DNA of 44,205 nucleotides from positions 1 through 44,205 of the forward strand of contig CAYFQW010000011.1 in the NCBI GenBank assembly GCA_964345475.1. The letters run 5' to 3'. Below the pieces are notes generated by a model that saw only the letters and a list, made by a program, of their open reading frames with translations, was not told the DNA's origin and did no database searches. A program made the position numbers and the translations under genes. This document shows positions 17,044-25,013 of this stretch, piece after piece (position 1 is the stretch's first letter; each line of letters begins with the position of its first letter). This DNA comes from WRIS01 sp964345475 (lineage in GTDB: Bacteria > Actinomycetota > Coriobacteriia > Coriobacteriales > Eggerthellaceae).

Positions 17044-17073
17044 TTTACACGATCTCAGAAGCCTCCCTATAAT
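17044..17073 (+). promoter_or_regulatory. Promoter-like -35/-10 pair upstream of the candidate small RNA
   Basis: TTTACA (17044-17049) and a perfect TATAAT (17068-17073) are separated by 18 nt. The predicted start is near 17080. The only thing it could drive before the terminator at 17134-17168 is a short non-coding RNA. Confidence 0.5.
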
Positions 17074-17079
17074 GAGCAG

Positions 17080-17168
17080 ACAAGGCGCAGTCTTTCGGTC
17101 GGTGTAGCCCTGGAACACCAGAGCCTCTTGTGCGTACTCCTGGCAACATGGAGGAGTACATCTTTTTC
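17080..17168 (+). ncRNA. Candidate small structured RNA (about 90 nt)
   Basis: A promoter-like pair lies just upstream. The region contains a hairpin GGTGT/ACACC (17101-17105 with 17115-17119). It ends in an 8-bp perfect stem GTACTCCT/AGGAGTAC (17134-17159) followed by ATCTTTTTC, a good terminator shape. No start codon with a ribosome site is seen. I do not recognise it as SRP RNA, 6S RNA, tmRNA or RNase P RNA. It may instead be part of an untranslated leader on either strand. Confidence 0.35.
17134..17168 (+). terminator. Hairpin with U-tract upstream of the hdr promoter
   Basis: A perfect 8-bp stem GTACTCCT/AGGAGTAC with a 10-nt loop is followed by five T residues. There is no upstream plus-strand gene for it to terminate, which is why a small RNA is suspected. 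Confidence 0.55.
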
Positions 17169-17384
17169 ATTAACTTATTAGTACTGAACGCCTCTATGGA
17201 ACGGTGGTCACTTTGCTAAGGCCTCGAGTTTTTGAGGCGGCTAAGTGCCAGGCAAGCATTAAAATCCTACCCTTTTCAGTTGCAATCTGCAAGTGCGGAG
17301 CATTATAAGAAGGCCAGGACTAAGGCTCTGAGAGTACCTCTAGCGGGCCTCGTTTGCATGTTGCCGTAAAAAACTGCCTCTTGC

Positions 17385-17412
17385 TTGACGCGCTAAGGCA
17401 AAGATTTATCAT
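17385..17412 (+). promoter_or_regulatory. Probable promoter of the hdr-flx operon
   Basis: TTGACG (17385-17390) and TATCAT (17407-17412) each match consensus at five of six positions, with a 16-nt spacer. The predicted start near 17419 leaves a leader of about 100 nt before hdrC. Confidence 0.5.
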
Positions 17413-17517
17413 TGCCAGTAGGCCGACAATTTGACCGTTTACTACAGTGTCGAAGCTTTGATAAACGTGTTGTCAAGAACCTATGTCTTTGGCACCCGCA
17501 ACGAGAGGAGTTTTGCC

Positions 17518-18084
17518 ATGGACTCTGTTAATCTGTCCGACGCGCTCGTTAACCGCAAGAATCTAGCAAAAGAGGCTGCGGCAAGAGTCGATGTCAATTT
17601 ACAAGATTGTTACCAGTGTGGAAAATGCAGTGCCGGATGTCCCGTTGTACATGCAATGGATCTCATGCCACGTGAGCTTATCCGTCTCATGCAGCTAGGC
17701 CTTTGGGATGAGGTGATTGAAGCAAAAACACCCTGGCTTTGCGCGAGTTGCGAAACTTGTGTCACCCGCTGCCCTCAGGATGTCGACCTTCCCTCTCTCA
17801 TGTCGGAGGTGCGAAAAGCATCAAAAGCAGCTGGAAAAAGACCTGTTAAGGGCCCCGATATTTTCGACGATCTTTTTATCGACGGTATTTACAAAAACGG
17901 TAAGTCCAACGAGCTCTCCCTCATGATGAAATACAACATTTTAAGCGGAAGACTTTTCCAGGACGCACTCAACGCCCCCCATTTGATGTCAAAAGGCATG
18001 GTGGGGTTCAAGGTGCACAAGGTGAAAGATGTAAAAAGCGTCCGCAATATCGTAGACAAATGCTTGGGCGGTGAGCTTAAATGA
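17518..18084 (+). CDS. hdrC: Heterodisulfide reductase subunit C-like Fe-S protein (HdrC)
   Basis: This is a small electron-transfer subunit (188 aa) with two [4Fe-4S] motifs, CYQCGKCSAGCP (about residue 31) and CASCETCVTRCP (about 79). Between and after them is the usual HdrC helical region (PRELIRLMQLG). In Hdr complexes HdrC passes electrons between HdrA and HdrB. ATG 17518 has GAGAGGAG 7 nt upstream; a frame extension to 17431 has no ribosome site. It is the first gene of a seven-gene operon and overlaps hdrB by 4 nt (ATGA). Confidence 0.92.
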   Translation: MDSVNLSDALVNRKNLAKEAAARVDVNLQDCYQCGKCSAGCPVVHAMDLMPRELIRLMQLGLWDEVIEAKTPWLCASCETCVTRCPQDVDLPSLMSEVRKASKAAGKRPVKGPDIFDDLFIDGIYKNGKSNELSLMMKYNILSGRLFQDALNAPHLMSKGMVGFKVHKVKDVKSVRNIVDKCLGGELK

Positions 18085-19070
18085 CGATGGAGTTTGCCTA
18101 TTTTCCTGGATGCACTTCTTGCTCGACAGGAATATCCTTCGAAATGTCAGGACGTTACATGGCGGATGCCATCGGTCTTGAACTGAAAGAAATACCAGAC
18201 TGGAACTGCTGCGGAGCATCTGCCGCACATCTCGTTAACAGCGACCTGGGCTATGCCCTACCCGCACGAAGCCTTTCGATCTGCGAAGAAGAGCTTCCCG
18301 ATCTCGACGTCATCGCTCCTTGCGCCGCCTGTTATCAGCGGCTCAATGCATCTGCTCATTATGCCCGGGAAAGCGAGGAGAATCGAGCTCATATTGAATC
18401 CCTCATAGATCGCCAATACCAGGCAAAAGCTCAGGTCTATAGCCTACTGCAAGCAGTATATGAAAATGAGGACATACTGAAGGCAATAGAAGAAAAAGTC
18501 ACCAAATCCCTCAACGGACTGAAGGTAGCCAGTTATTATGGCTGTGTACTTCTTCGCCCTACCGAGTTGACCAACTTTGACGATAGCGAGAATCCTCAGA
18601 GCATGGATACGATAATGAGGCTTGTAGGGGCAGAGCCTGTTGAATGGGCCTTCAAATCTGAGTGTTGCGGTGCCTCCCTTCAAGTGACCGAACCTTCCGC
18701 AGGCAAGATAATGGTCGAAAAGATATTACGCAATGCCAAGGAACATGGTGCTGAAGCAATCGTCACCGCCTGCCCCATGTGCCAGCTAAACGTTGACATG
18801 CGTCAAAAAGAGATTAATCGAGCCTTTGGCACCGACTACGATATCCCCGTGTACTACTTTACTGAACTCGTTTCGATGTGCTTAGGAGCAAGCCCTCAGG
18901 AAGTCGGTATCGATAAGCATTATTATCCAGCAGTAGATCTTGCCTTGAACGCAGTCGCCCCTGTAGAGAAAACCAATACCTCTCAAGAAGAGGACGCTAC
19001 CGTTCGTAAAAATGCGAAGCCAGCAAAACCCTCGAGGTCGGAGGCTCAGAAAGAGGTGGTCGTGCCATGA
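18081..19070 (+). CDS. hdrB: Heterodisulfide reductase subunit B-like protein (HdrB)
   Basis: HdrB carries the disulfide-reducing site on two non-cubane [4Fe-4S] clusters (329 aa). Both CCG domains are present: FPGC ... WNCCGASAA ... APCAACYQRL, then YYGC ... SECCGASLQ ... ACPMCQLN. The last ~35 residues are a Lys/Pro/Glu-rich tail beyond the usual end, ending EAQKEVVVP. No methanogen-type substrate (CoM-S-S-CoB) is expected here, so the true acceptor is unknown. It overlaps hdrC and hdrA by 4 nt each. Confidence 0.93.
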   Translation: MTMEFAYFPGCTSCSTGISFEMSGRYMADAIGLELKEIPDWNCCGASAAHLVNSDLGYALPARSLSICEEELPDLDVIAPCAACYQRLNASAHYARESEENRAHIESLIDRQYQAKAQVYSLLQAVYENEDILKAIEEKVTKSLNGLKVASYYGCVLLRPTELTNFDDSENPQSMDTIMRLVGAEPVEWAFKSECCGASLQVTEPSAGKIMVEKILRNAKEHGAEAIVTACPMCQLNVDMRQKEINRAFGTDYDIPVYYFTELVSMCLGASPQEVGIDKHYYPAVDLALNAVAPVEKTNTSQEEDATVRKNAKPAKPSRSEAQKEVVVP

Positions 19071-21046
19071 GCAGAATAGGCGTTTTTCTCTGTCATTGCG
19101 GCTCAAATATTGCAGCTACCGTCGATATAGAAAAAGTAGCAGAGGCCGCAAAAACCTTTCCTAATGTCGTCTTTGTCGACGACAACAAGTATACCTGTTC
19201 CGAACCAGGGCAGCTCTCAGTTAAAGATGCTGTTGCAGAGCATAATCTCGACAGGATTGTCATAGGCTCCTGTTCGCCGCGTATGCATGAGCTTACGTTC
19301 CGAAAGATGCTTACCGAAACAAAGGTCAACCCGTATATGCTCGAAATAGCCAACTTACGCGAACATTGTTCGTGGGTTCATAAGGACAAGGCTATCGGTA
19401 CCGAAAAAGCCATCGACCTCGTACGTATGGCGGCAGCAAAAGTTGACCGAAATATACCTCTCTACACCAGCGAAATACCTTTGACAAAGAGAGCTTTGGT
19501 CGTTGGTGGAGGCATTGCCGGCATTCAAGCAGCCCTCGATATTGCTGATGCCGGATACCCTGTAACACTTGTTGAAAAAAAGTCTTCCATCGGTGGAAAA
19601 ATGGTTATGCTTGACAAGACCTTCCCCACCATGGACTGCTCAGCCTGTATTTGTGCACCGAAAATGAATGAGGCAGGCGCACATCCTAATATTGAAATAA
19701 TGAGCTTGAGCGAAGTCGAGGAAGTCACAGGCTATATAGGTAACTTCACCGTCAAAATCCGCCAAAAAGCAAAGTATGTGAACTACGACCTTTGCACTGG
19801 CTGCGGCTTGTGCGAGCAAAAATGCCCTACAAAAATCACGAGCGAATTTGAGCAGGGTTTGGCGGCTCGCAAGGCTATCTACAAAATGTTCCCTCAGGCT
19901 GTTCCGAGCAAACCCGTTATAGATGCGGATAGTTGCCGTAAGCTCACCCAGGACAAATGCGGCGTATGTGAAAAAGTCTGCCCGGTGGGTGCCATCAACT
20001 TCAAGGATGAAGACAAGATAGTCACACGTGAGTTCGGTGCCGTTGTTTTGACTACCGGTTACAATCTCATCAACTGGGCAGAACTGTACGGTGAGTACGG
20101 CGGCGGAACATACCCTGACGTTATCGACGCCCTCGCTTTTGAGCGCCTCGTAAATGCATCAGGCCCCACCGAGGGCAAGATAGTGCGTCCTTCTGACGGG
20201 AAAGAGCCAAAAACGTGCGTTATGATCAAATGCGTGGGATCGCGAGATCCTCATAAGGGCAAGTCTTACTGCTCACGCGCCTGTTGCATGTATGCTGCCA
20301 AACATGCTCATCAGTACCTTGATAAGATCGAAGACGGAGAGTGCTACGTGTTCTACATGGACGTCCGAGCACCTGGCAAGGGATATGACGAGTTCTATAT
20401 GAAGACCCTGAATGATGGCGCGCATTATATTAGGGGCCGCGTCGCAAAAATCTATTCTGAGGGAGATCATTATGTCTGCATAGGAGAAGATACCTTATCG
20501 GGGAAAGTTGTTAGTGTCAATGCCGATCTTGTCGTACTTGACACCGCTATGGAGCCCGATGAGACGGCCGACGAAGTTGGCAGGCTCTTCGGCGTAAGCC
20601 GCGATCTTGATGGATGGCTTACTGAGGCCCATCCTAAGTTACGCCCCGTTGAAACAAACACCGCAGGTGTGTATCTAGCTGGAGCCGCCCAGGGCCCTAA
20701 GGATATACCCGATTCAGTCGCACAAGCCTCTGGCGCTGCAGCTAAAGTTATCGGCATGTTCAACCATACGTCCCTTGAGTCAAGCCCGATGATAAGCTAC
20801 GTCAACGAAGTGTATTGTCGTGGTTGTGGCGATTGCGTGCCTGTCTGTCCCTACGGCGCTATTTCCCTGGAGACAGTTGAACGCCGCGAAAACTCAGTAC
20901 GCGTCATAAAGGAAGTTGCCTGTATCAATTCGGGTCTTTGCCAAGGCTGCGGAGCCTGTACGGTTATCTGCAAGTCAAGCGCCCTTGATCTTTTAGGCTT
21001 CACCAATGAACAAATCCTGCAGGAGGTAGATGCCTTATGTCTGTAG
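19067..21046 (+). CDS. hdrA: Heterodisulfide reductase subunit A-like flavoprotein (HdrA)
   Basis: HdrA holds the bifurcating FAD and several Fe-S clusters (659 aa). Order: an N-terminal domain with a CHCGSN motif, the dinucleotide-binding fold VVGGGIAGIQAA (near residue 145), the conserved CSACICAPKM block, ferredoxin motifs CTGCGLCEQKCP and CGVCEKVCP in the middle, and CRGCGDCVPVCP and CQGCGACTVICK at the C-terminus. Length matches the stand-alone bacterial HdrA of Flx-Hdr clusters, not the longer fused HdrA-MvhD form. There is no selenocysteine codon. It overlaps hdrB by 4 nt and flxD by 10 nt. Confidence 0.95.
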   Translation: MSRIGVFLCHCGSNIAATVDIEKVAEAAKTFPNVVFVDDNKYTCSEPGQLSVKDAVAEHNLDRIVIGSCSPRMHELTFRKMLTETKVNPYMLEIANLREHCSWVHKDKAIGTEKAIDLVRMAAAKVDRNIPLYTSEIPLTKRALVVGGGIAGIQAALDIADAGYPVTLVEKKSSIGGKMVMLDKTFPTMDCSACICAPKMNEAGAHPNIEIMSLSEVEEVTGYIGNFTVKIRQKAKYVNYDLCTGCGLCEQKCPTKITSEFEQGLAARKAIYKMFPQAVPSKPVIDADSCRKLTQDKCGVCEKVCPVGAINFKDEDKIVTREFGAVVLTTGYNLINWAELYGEYGGGTYPDVIDALAFERLVNASGPTEGKIVRPSDGKEPKTCVMIKCVGSRDPHKGKSYCSRACCMYAAKHAHQYLDKIEDGECYVFYMDVRAPGKGYDEFYMKTLNDGAHYIRGRVAKIYSEGDHYVCIGEDTLSGKVVSVNADLVVLDTAMEPDETADEVGRLFGVSRDLDGWLTEAHPKLRPVETNTAGVYLAGAAQGPKDIPDSVAQASGAAAKVIGMFNHTSLESSPMISYVNEVYCRGCGDCVPVCPYGAISLETVERRENSVRVIKEVACINSGLCQGCGACTVICKSSALDLLGFTNEQILQEVDALCL

Positions 21047-21507
21047 ACACCGTAGAGAAGAAGGATGCGCTTACCAGCCAGGCCACAGAAGACTGGAAGC
21101 CAAAAATCATTGCCTATACCTGCAATTGGTGCACCTATGCTGGCGCCGATCTGGCAGGGCTTAATCGTATGAACTACCCTGCAGATGTCAGGCTCTTAAG
21201 AATCCCTTGTTCAGGTCGTGTAAACCCTCAATTTATTTTACATGCTTTCCAAAAAGGTTGCGACGGCGTGCTTGTTTGTGGCTGCCATCCTGGAGACTGC
21301 CATTACTCCACAGGCAATTATTTTACAAGACGGCGAATGCTCCTGTACCGTCGCTTCCTCGAATATTTTGGTATAGAGCCAGAGCGGTTCCAAGTACATT
21401 GGATATCGGGCTCTGAAGCAGGAAAGTTTCGCGATACCGTCATAGAGGCCTCTGAGGCAATTACTAAGCTTGGACCAAACGTTAAATACAGGGAGGAGGG
21501 TCGCTAA
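21037..21507 (+). CDS. flxD: MvhD/FlxD-type [2Fe-2S] electron-transfer subunit
   Basis: This small subunit (156 aa) links an electron-input module to HdrA. The MvhD-family cysteine pattern is visible: YTCNWCTYAGADLAG, RIPCSGRVNP and GVLVCGCHPGDCHY. In methanogens MvhD joins the [NiFe] hydrogenase to Hdr; here the flavoprotein partner flxA makes the FlxD role more likely, and no hydrogenase gene is present. AGGAGG lies 10 nt before the ATG, inside the end of hdrA. It overlaps the next gene by one base. Confidence 0.9.
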   Translation: MSVDTVEKKDALTSQATEDWKPKIIAYTCNWCTYAGADLAGLNRMNYPADVRLLRIPCSGRVNPQFILHAFQKGCDGVLVCGCHPGDCHYSTGNYFTRRRMLLYRRFLEYFGIEPERFQVHWISGSEAGKFRDTVIEASEAITKLGPNVKYREEGR

Positions 21508-22361
21508 TGGACATGCAGGAAGCTTTGCGTGAACGTGCACGCTCCTTACTTGGTGAGGGTAAGGTACAGTCTGTCATCGGATGGGAAAATGGACGCTTCG
21601 AAGGCCAAACATCTCCCCTGATGATTCGTGATGCCTCCCAGGCAGATAAACTTGCCTACAACGACTACTGTGTAAATATCTTATCAAAGTATCCCCTCTC
21701 AGAAAAAAAAGAGGGGGAAGTAATGGCTGTCATGGTACGTGGCTGTGACTCCCGAGGCATCAACCTTGCTTTGAAAGACGGTCAGATAGAGCGCGAAATG
21801 CTATATCTGATAGGCATTCCCTGTCAGGGGATGAAAGATTTCGAAACCCAAGAGGAACTCAAGAAGTGTGTCGAGTGCACTCATAGAAATCCCGTTGTCT
21901 ACGATGAGCTTGTGGGCGACCTCGTTGAGGAAAGGCTGCAAGAAAACCTATTTGCTGATGTCGAAATGATAGAAGCCATGGATATAGATGACCGCTACGA
22001 ATATTGGGCAGATATTTTCACAAGGTGCATTCGCTGCAAGGCATGCCGCGATGTGTGTCCTTGCTGCACGTGTAAACAGTGCTTTGCCGATCAGGATGCT
22101 ATAGGTTGGCAAGGAAAAGAAACGACCCTCGCCGAGAATGCGAATTATGGTATCACCCGCATGTTCCACGTAGGCGAGCGCTGCATCGAATGCGGAGAAT
22201 GCGAACGCATATGCCCCGTGCATCTGCCTCTCATGCAGCTCAATCGCAAGGTCCTTAAGGATGCCTATGAATTGTTCGAAGAATACACTGCAGGTATTGA
22301 TGACTGCACCCCAGCGCCGATGGACCGCTACCTCCTCGACGACGTCGAAGAATTCATGTAG
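21507..22361 (+). CDS. Flx-Hdr cluster Fe-S protein with FrhB-like N-terminus (probable FlxC)
   Basis: This 284-residue protein has an N-terminal ~150 residues resembling the FrhB/FdhB beta-subunit family (MVRGCDSRGINLALKDGQ, later KKCVECTHRNP). A dicluster ferredoxin region follows: CIRCKACRDVCPCCTCKQC (about residue 173), then CIECGECERICPVHLP (about 224). It lacks any F420-specific sign that I can read. Position between flxD and the second Fe-S gene points to FlxC, but the B/C naming is by gene order only. AGGAGGG lies 6 nt upstream of ATG. Confidence 0.8.
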   Translation: MDMQEALRERARSLLGEGKVQSVIGWENGRFEGQTSPLMIRDASQADKLAYNDYCVNILSKYPLSEKKEGEVMAVMVRGCDSRGINLALKDGQIEREMLYLIGIPCQGMKDFETQEELKKCVECTHRNPVVYDELVGDLVEERLQENLFADVEMIEAMDIDDRYEYWADIFTRCIRCKACRDVCPCCTCKQCFADQDAIGWQGKETTLAENANYGITRMFHVGERCIECGECERICPVHLPLMQLNRKVLKDAYELFEEYTAGIDDCTPAPMDRYLLDDVEEFM

Positions 22362-22372
22362 GGAGGTATGTC

Positions 22373-23371
22373 ATGATTTTAAAGAAAGATAAGCTTACAG
22401 GCTTGCTAGGCAAACTTGCCGCGGAATCAACTGTATACGTTCCATCCATGCGAGATGAAGTGTCTTGCTTTGCACCCTATCAAGAAGGCGAATCCGTTGA
22501 GTTCGGAGGAGCTAAAACTGATATTTCCCCAAAGGAAACTTTGTTTCCACAAACTGAAACACTGTATACCTACTACACGCTTGGTGAAGATCTCACGATC
22601 GAAGAGACCGTCAATCAGACCAATCAGATTCTCTTTGGCGTACGCTCTTGTGACTCATACGGCATCGAGCGTTTAGACGAAGTGTTTTTAACCCGCACCT
22701 TTGTAGACACCCCCTATTATGAACGACGCAAAAATACCCTTATCGTTGCCCTTGGCTGTACGGCACCAGAACGCAACTGTTTTTGCACCTCTTTCGGCAT
22801 CGACCCACACGCTGCAAGTGGTGCTGACATACAGCTTTTGGATGTAGGGGATGCCTATACTGTTGAAGCCCTGACCGAGAAGGGCCAGAAGGCCTTGGGT
22901 GCTTGGGATGAATTTTGCGAAGACGTAGATGCCGAGGCTCCCGCAGCCATCAAATGTTCGCTGACTATCGATACTTCAGATATCAAAGGCTCTCTAGAAA
23001 AGATGTTTGACGACCCGTATTGGGAAAGCCTCTCGATGAAATGCATCGGTTGCGGAACCTGTGCTTTCGTATGCCCCACCTGCCATTGTTTTGATATTAG
23101 CCAAAGCAACCAAGGGAATAAGGGCTTTCGCTTTAGAGCCTGGGACAGCTGTACGTTTCCTGACTACACGCTGATGGCAGGCAACCACAATCCCCGCCCG
23201 AATAAAAAGAACCGCTTGCGTAACCGCTTCATGCACAAGCTCAGCTTCTTTGAAGATCGGTACGGAAGCTCCATGTGCTGTGGATGCGGCCGTTGTATCG
23301 AAATGTGCCCTGTCGGAATCGATATCAGTCGCGTTATAGAGGACGCGAAGGAGGTAAGCAGCCATGCCTGA
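22373..23371 (+). CDS. Flx-Hdr cluster 4Fe-4S dicluster protein, AsrA/HydB-like (probable FlxB)
   Basis: This 332-residue protein resembles anaerobic sulfite reductase subunit A and sulfhydrogenase beta subunits. The N-terminal ~200 residues include the family block FGVRSCDSYGIERLDEVF and a cysteine-rich CTAPERNCFCTSFG. Two ferredoxin motifs follow, CIGCGTCAFVCPTCHC (about residue 224) and CCGCGRCIEMCPVGID (about 304). These proteins wire an NAD(P)H flavoprotein to a partner complex, here FlxA to FlxD/HdrA. No AsrC sulfite-reducing subunit is present, so it is unlikely to be an Asr enzyme. GGGAGG lies 6 nt before ATG, and it overlaps flxA by 8 nt. Confidence 0.8.
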   Translation: MILKKDKLTGLLGKLAAESTVYVPSMRDEVSCFAPYQEGESVEFGGAKTDISPKETLFPQTETLYTYYTLGEDLTIEETVNQTNQILFGVRSCDSYGIERLDEVFLTRTFVDTPYYERRKNTLIVALGCTAPERNCFCTSFGIDPHAASGADIQLLDVGDAYTVEALTEKGQKALGAWDEFCEDVDAEAPAAIKCSLTIDTSDIKGSLEKMFDDPYWESLSMKCIGCGTCAFVCPTCHCFDISQSNQGNKGFRFRAWDSCTFPDYTLMAGNHNPRPNKKNRLRNRFMHKLSFFEDRYGSSMCCGCGRCIEMCPVGIDISRVIEDAKEVSSHA

Positions 23372-24209
23372 GCTAGATCATGAATGTTCGTGTGAGAGTA
23401 ATCCTTTGCTTCCCACCATCTGCAAAGTAATTGAGGTCACCGAGGAAACTGCAGATGTAAAATCTTTTAAAGTACAGACCCTCGACGGGCAAAAGCCCTT
23501 TGATTTCAAGCCTGGCCAATTAGGTATGTTTGGCCTCGCATCCTTTGGTGAGAGCATGTTCTGCGTTTCAATGGGAGGAGAAGACTGGCTCGAGTTCACC
23601 GTAAAGAAAGTGGGCACAGTTACGGAACGGCTTCATCTTTTGTATCCGGGCTCACAGGTGATAGTGCGCGGCCCTTACGGCAATTTCTGGCCTGTTGAAG
23701 AGTGCAAAGGTCACGATATGCTCTTCGTTGCAGGCGGCATCGGCCTGCCTCCTGTAAGAACCTTCCTTCTCCATACCCTTGCAAATCGCAGTGATTACGG
23801 CAGGATCGACTTAGTCTACAGCGCCTCCACAAAGGCCGATCTCGTATTCAAAAAGCAACTTTTTGAAGAATGGCCAAACGAGCCCGATACCCACATCCAT
23901 GTGTCGACATACCATGCCTGCGACAGCTGGGACGGTGAAGTATGCTACACGGCCCCCTTTCTTGAAAAGCTCAGCCTTGACACCAGCAACACTACGGCTG
24001 TCCTCTGCGGAGGCCCGAGCCTTTGCCGAACCTGCATAAGTACCTTAGAAGATATGGGCATACCGGCCGAGCGCGTGATTACCACCTTGGAAATGCGTAT
24101 GAAGTGCGGCGTAGGAAAATGCGGAAGATGCAATGTGGGGAGTAAGTATATCTGTCTCGACGGACCAATTTTTACCCAAGCTGAAGTAAACGCAATGCTT
24201 AAGGATTAG
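23364..24209 (+). CDS. flxA: FAD/NAD(P)-binding oxidoreductase subunit (FlxA)
   Basis: This 281-residue flavoprotein is the electron-entry subunit. It has an N-terminal FAD-binding barrel (KPFDFKPGQLGMFGL), the conserved VRGPYGNFWP loop, and an NAD(P)-binding domain with FVAGGIGLPPVRTFL and CGGPSLCRTC. A C-terminal [2Fe-2S] motif MKCGVGKCGRCNVG is like that of PyrK and AsrB. In characterised Flx-Hdr systems FlxA oxidises NADH; the nicotinamide preference here is not readable by eye. AAGGAGG lies 9 nt before the ATG. It is the last gene of the operon, followed by a terminator. Confidence 0.88.
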   Translation: MPELDHECSCESNPLLPTICKVIEVTEETADVKSFKVQTLDGQKPFDFKPGQLGMFGLASFGESMFCVSMGGEDWLEFTVKKVGTVTERLHLLYPGSQVIVRGPYGNFWPVEECKGHDMLFVAGGIGLPPVRTFLLHTLANRSDYGRIDLVYSASTKADLVFKKQLFEEWPNEPDTHIHVSTYHACDSWDGEVCYTAPFLEKLSLDTSNTTAVLCGGPSLCRTCISTLEDMGIPAERVITTLEMRMKCGVGKCGRCNVGSKYICLDGPIFTQAEVNAMLKD

Positions 24210-24277
24210 CATTCTGATACATATAAAATGTTGTACCAGAATACAACGTCCAACAACTCTGGTAAGTAAGAGTATCG

Positions 24278-24316
24278 AAAAGTGCTTTGAGGTGTCTCCC
24301 TTGCAGCACTTTTTTA
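24278..24316. terminator. Bidirectional terminator between flxA and tsaC
   Basis: AAAAGTGCT and AGCACTTTT form a 9-bp stem with an 18-nt loop, followed by TTATT on the plus strand and CTTTTCGA on the minus strand. The genes on either side converge, so it can serve both. Confidence 0.75.
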
Positions 24317-24321
24317 TTCCC

Positions 24322-24927
24322 TTACATAAGGGCTGCTTCGATATCCTCCAAGGAAATATCTCCCTCACGTATCATGAGAGGAGCTGCGCCTCTGCAGTCG
24401 ATGACACTAGAGGCAAGCCCACTTTGCCCTGTATCATCGGACAGGGTGAATGCGACTTTTTCAATTAAATGCGGGTCGAGATCTCCGTATGCCTTCGGTG
24501 CTTTTTGGCCGCTTATGTTTGCAGAACTGGTCGCCAAGGGCACTCCTACGGCATCGATTATATCCAATACAAGTGTATGGTTAGGCATTCTCAGCCCGAC
24601 ACTTCCATCTTGTGCACGATAGTTCGGATCGAGGGCTTCCGAGGCAGTAACCACAAGCGTTAAAGCTCCTGGCCAAAATTTCTCTGCCAAGACATGCGCG
24701 TACTCTGGTACCTGTTCGCCATAGACCCTCAACAATTCAGGGCTTGAAATTAAGCAGGCAACAGGCTTGCCGTGGTCCCTTCCCTTCAAATCATACAGAA
24801 TATCAGGCGACGGGCTTATGCCTACCGCTACACCGATACCGTATACAGTATCGGTGGGAAATATTACTGCTTTACCAGCTGCAAGTGCCAGACTGGCTTG
24901 CTGAACGTATGTATCGTACTGCCTCAA
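24322..24927 (-). CDS. tsaC: Threonylcarbamoyl-AMP synthase (TsaC/Sua5/YrdC family)
   Basis: This enzyme makes threonylcarbamoyl-AMP for the t6A37 modification of tRNAs reading ANN codons (201 aa). Motifs are IFPTDTVYGIGV at the N-terminus, the KGRDHGKP block, FWPGALTLVV, GLRMPNH and PLATSSANISGQ. It has the short single-domain form without the Sua5 C-terminal domain. The start is TTG 24927, with GGAAGG 6 nt upstream. In many Gram-positive genomes tsaC lies near rpiB-glyA-upp-atp; here the hdr-flx island lies between. Confidence 0.93.
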   Translation of the reverse strand: MRQYDTYVQQASLALAAGKAVIFPTDTVYGIGVAVGISPSPDILYDLKGRDHGKPVACLISSPELLRVYGEQVPEYAHVLAEKFWPGALTLVVTASEALDPNYRAQDGSVGLRMPNHTLVLDIIDAVGVPLATSSANISGQKAPKAYGDLDPHLIEKVAFTLSDDTGQSGLASSVIDCRGAAPLMIREGDISLEDIEAALM

Positions 24928-25013
24928 ATATAACCTTCCACGCTGTCAGCACACATATCCAAAGCCAGGATAGGATGACATAGGTTTATTTCGATGTATA
25001 TCGACTGCAGAGA

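Larger units (their letters stand above)
16984..17517. other. Structured divergent intergenic region upstream of hdrC
   Basis: This 534-bp region between the hydrolase (minus) and hdrC (plus) contains no convincing gene. It holds a promoter-like pair at 17044-17073, a candidate small RNA ending in a terminator, a second extended hairpin at 17206-17249, and a promoter-like pair at 17385-17412 for the hdr operon. The distance from that second promoter to hdrC is about 100 nt. Confidence 0.5.

Noticed and set aside
21037..21507. Methyl-viologen-reducing hydrogenase subunit (MvhD of a hydrogenase complex)
   Set aside because: No hydrogenase large or small subunit is present; the partner genes are of the Flx type.
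22373..24209. Anaerobic sulfite reductase (AsrAB)
   Set aside because: The two genes resemble AsrA and AsrB, but no AsrC (siroheme subunit) follows and they overlap an Hdr operon, so an Flx role fits better.
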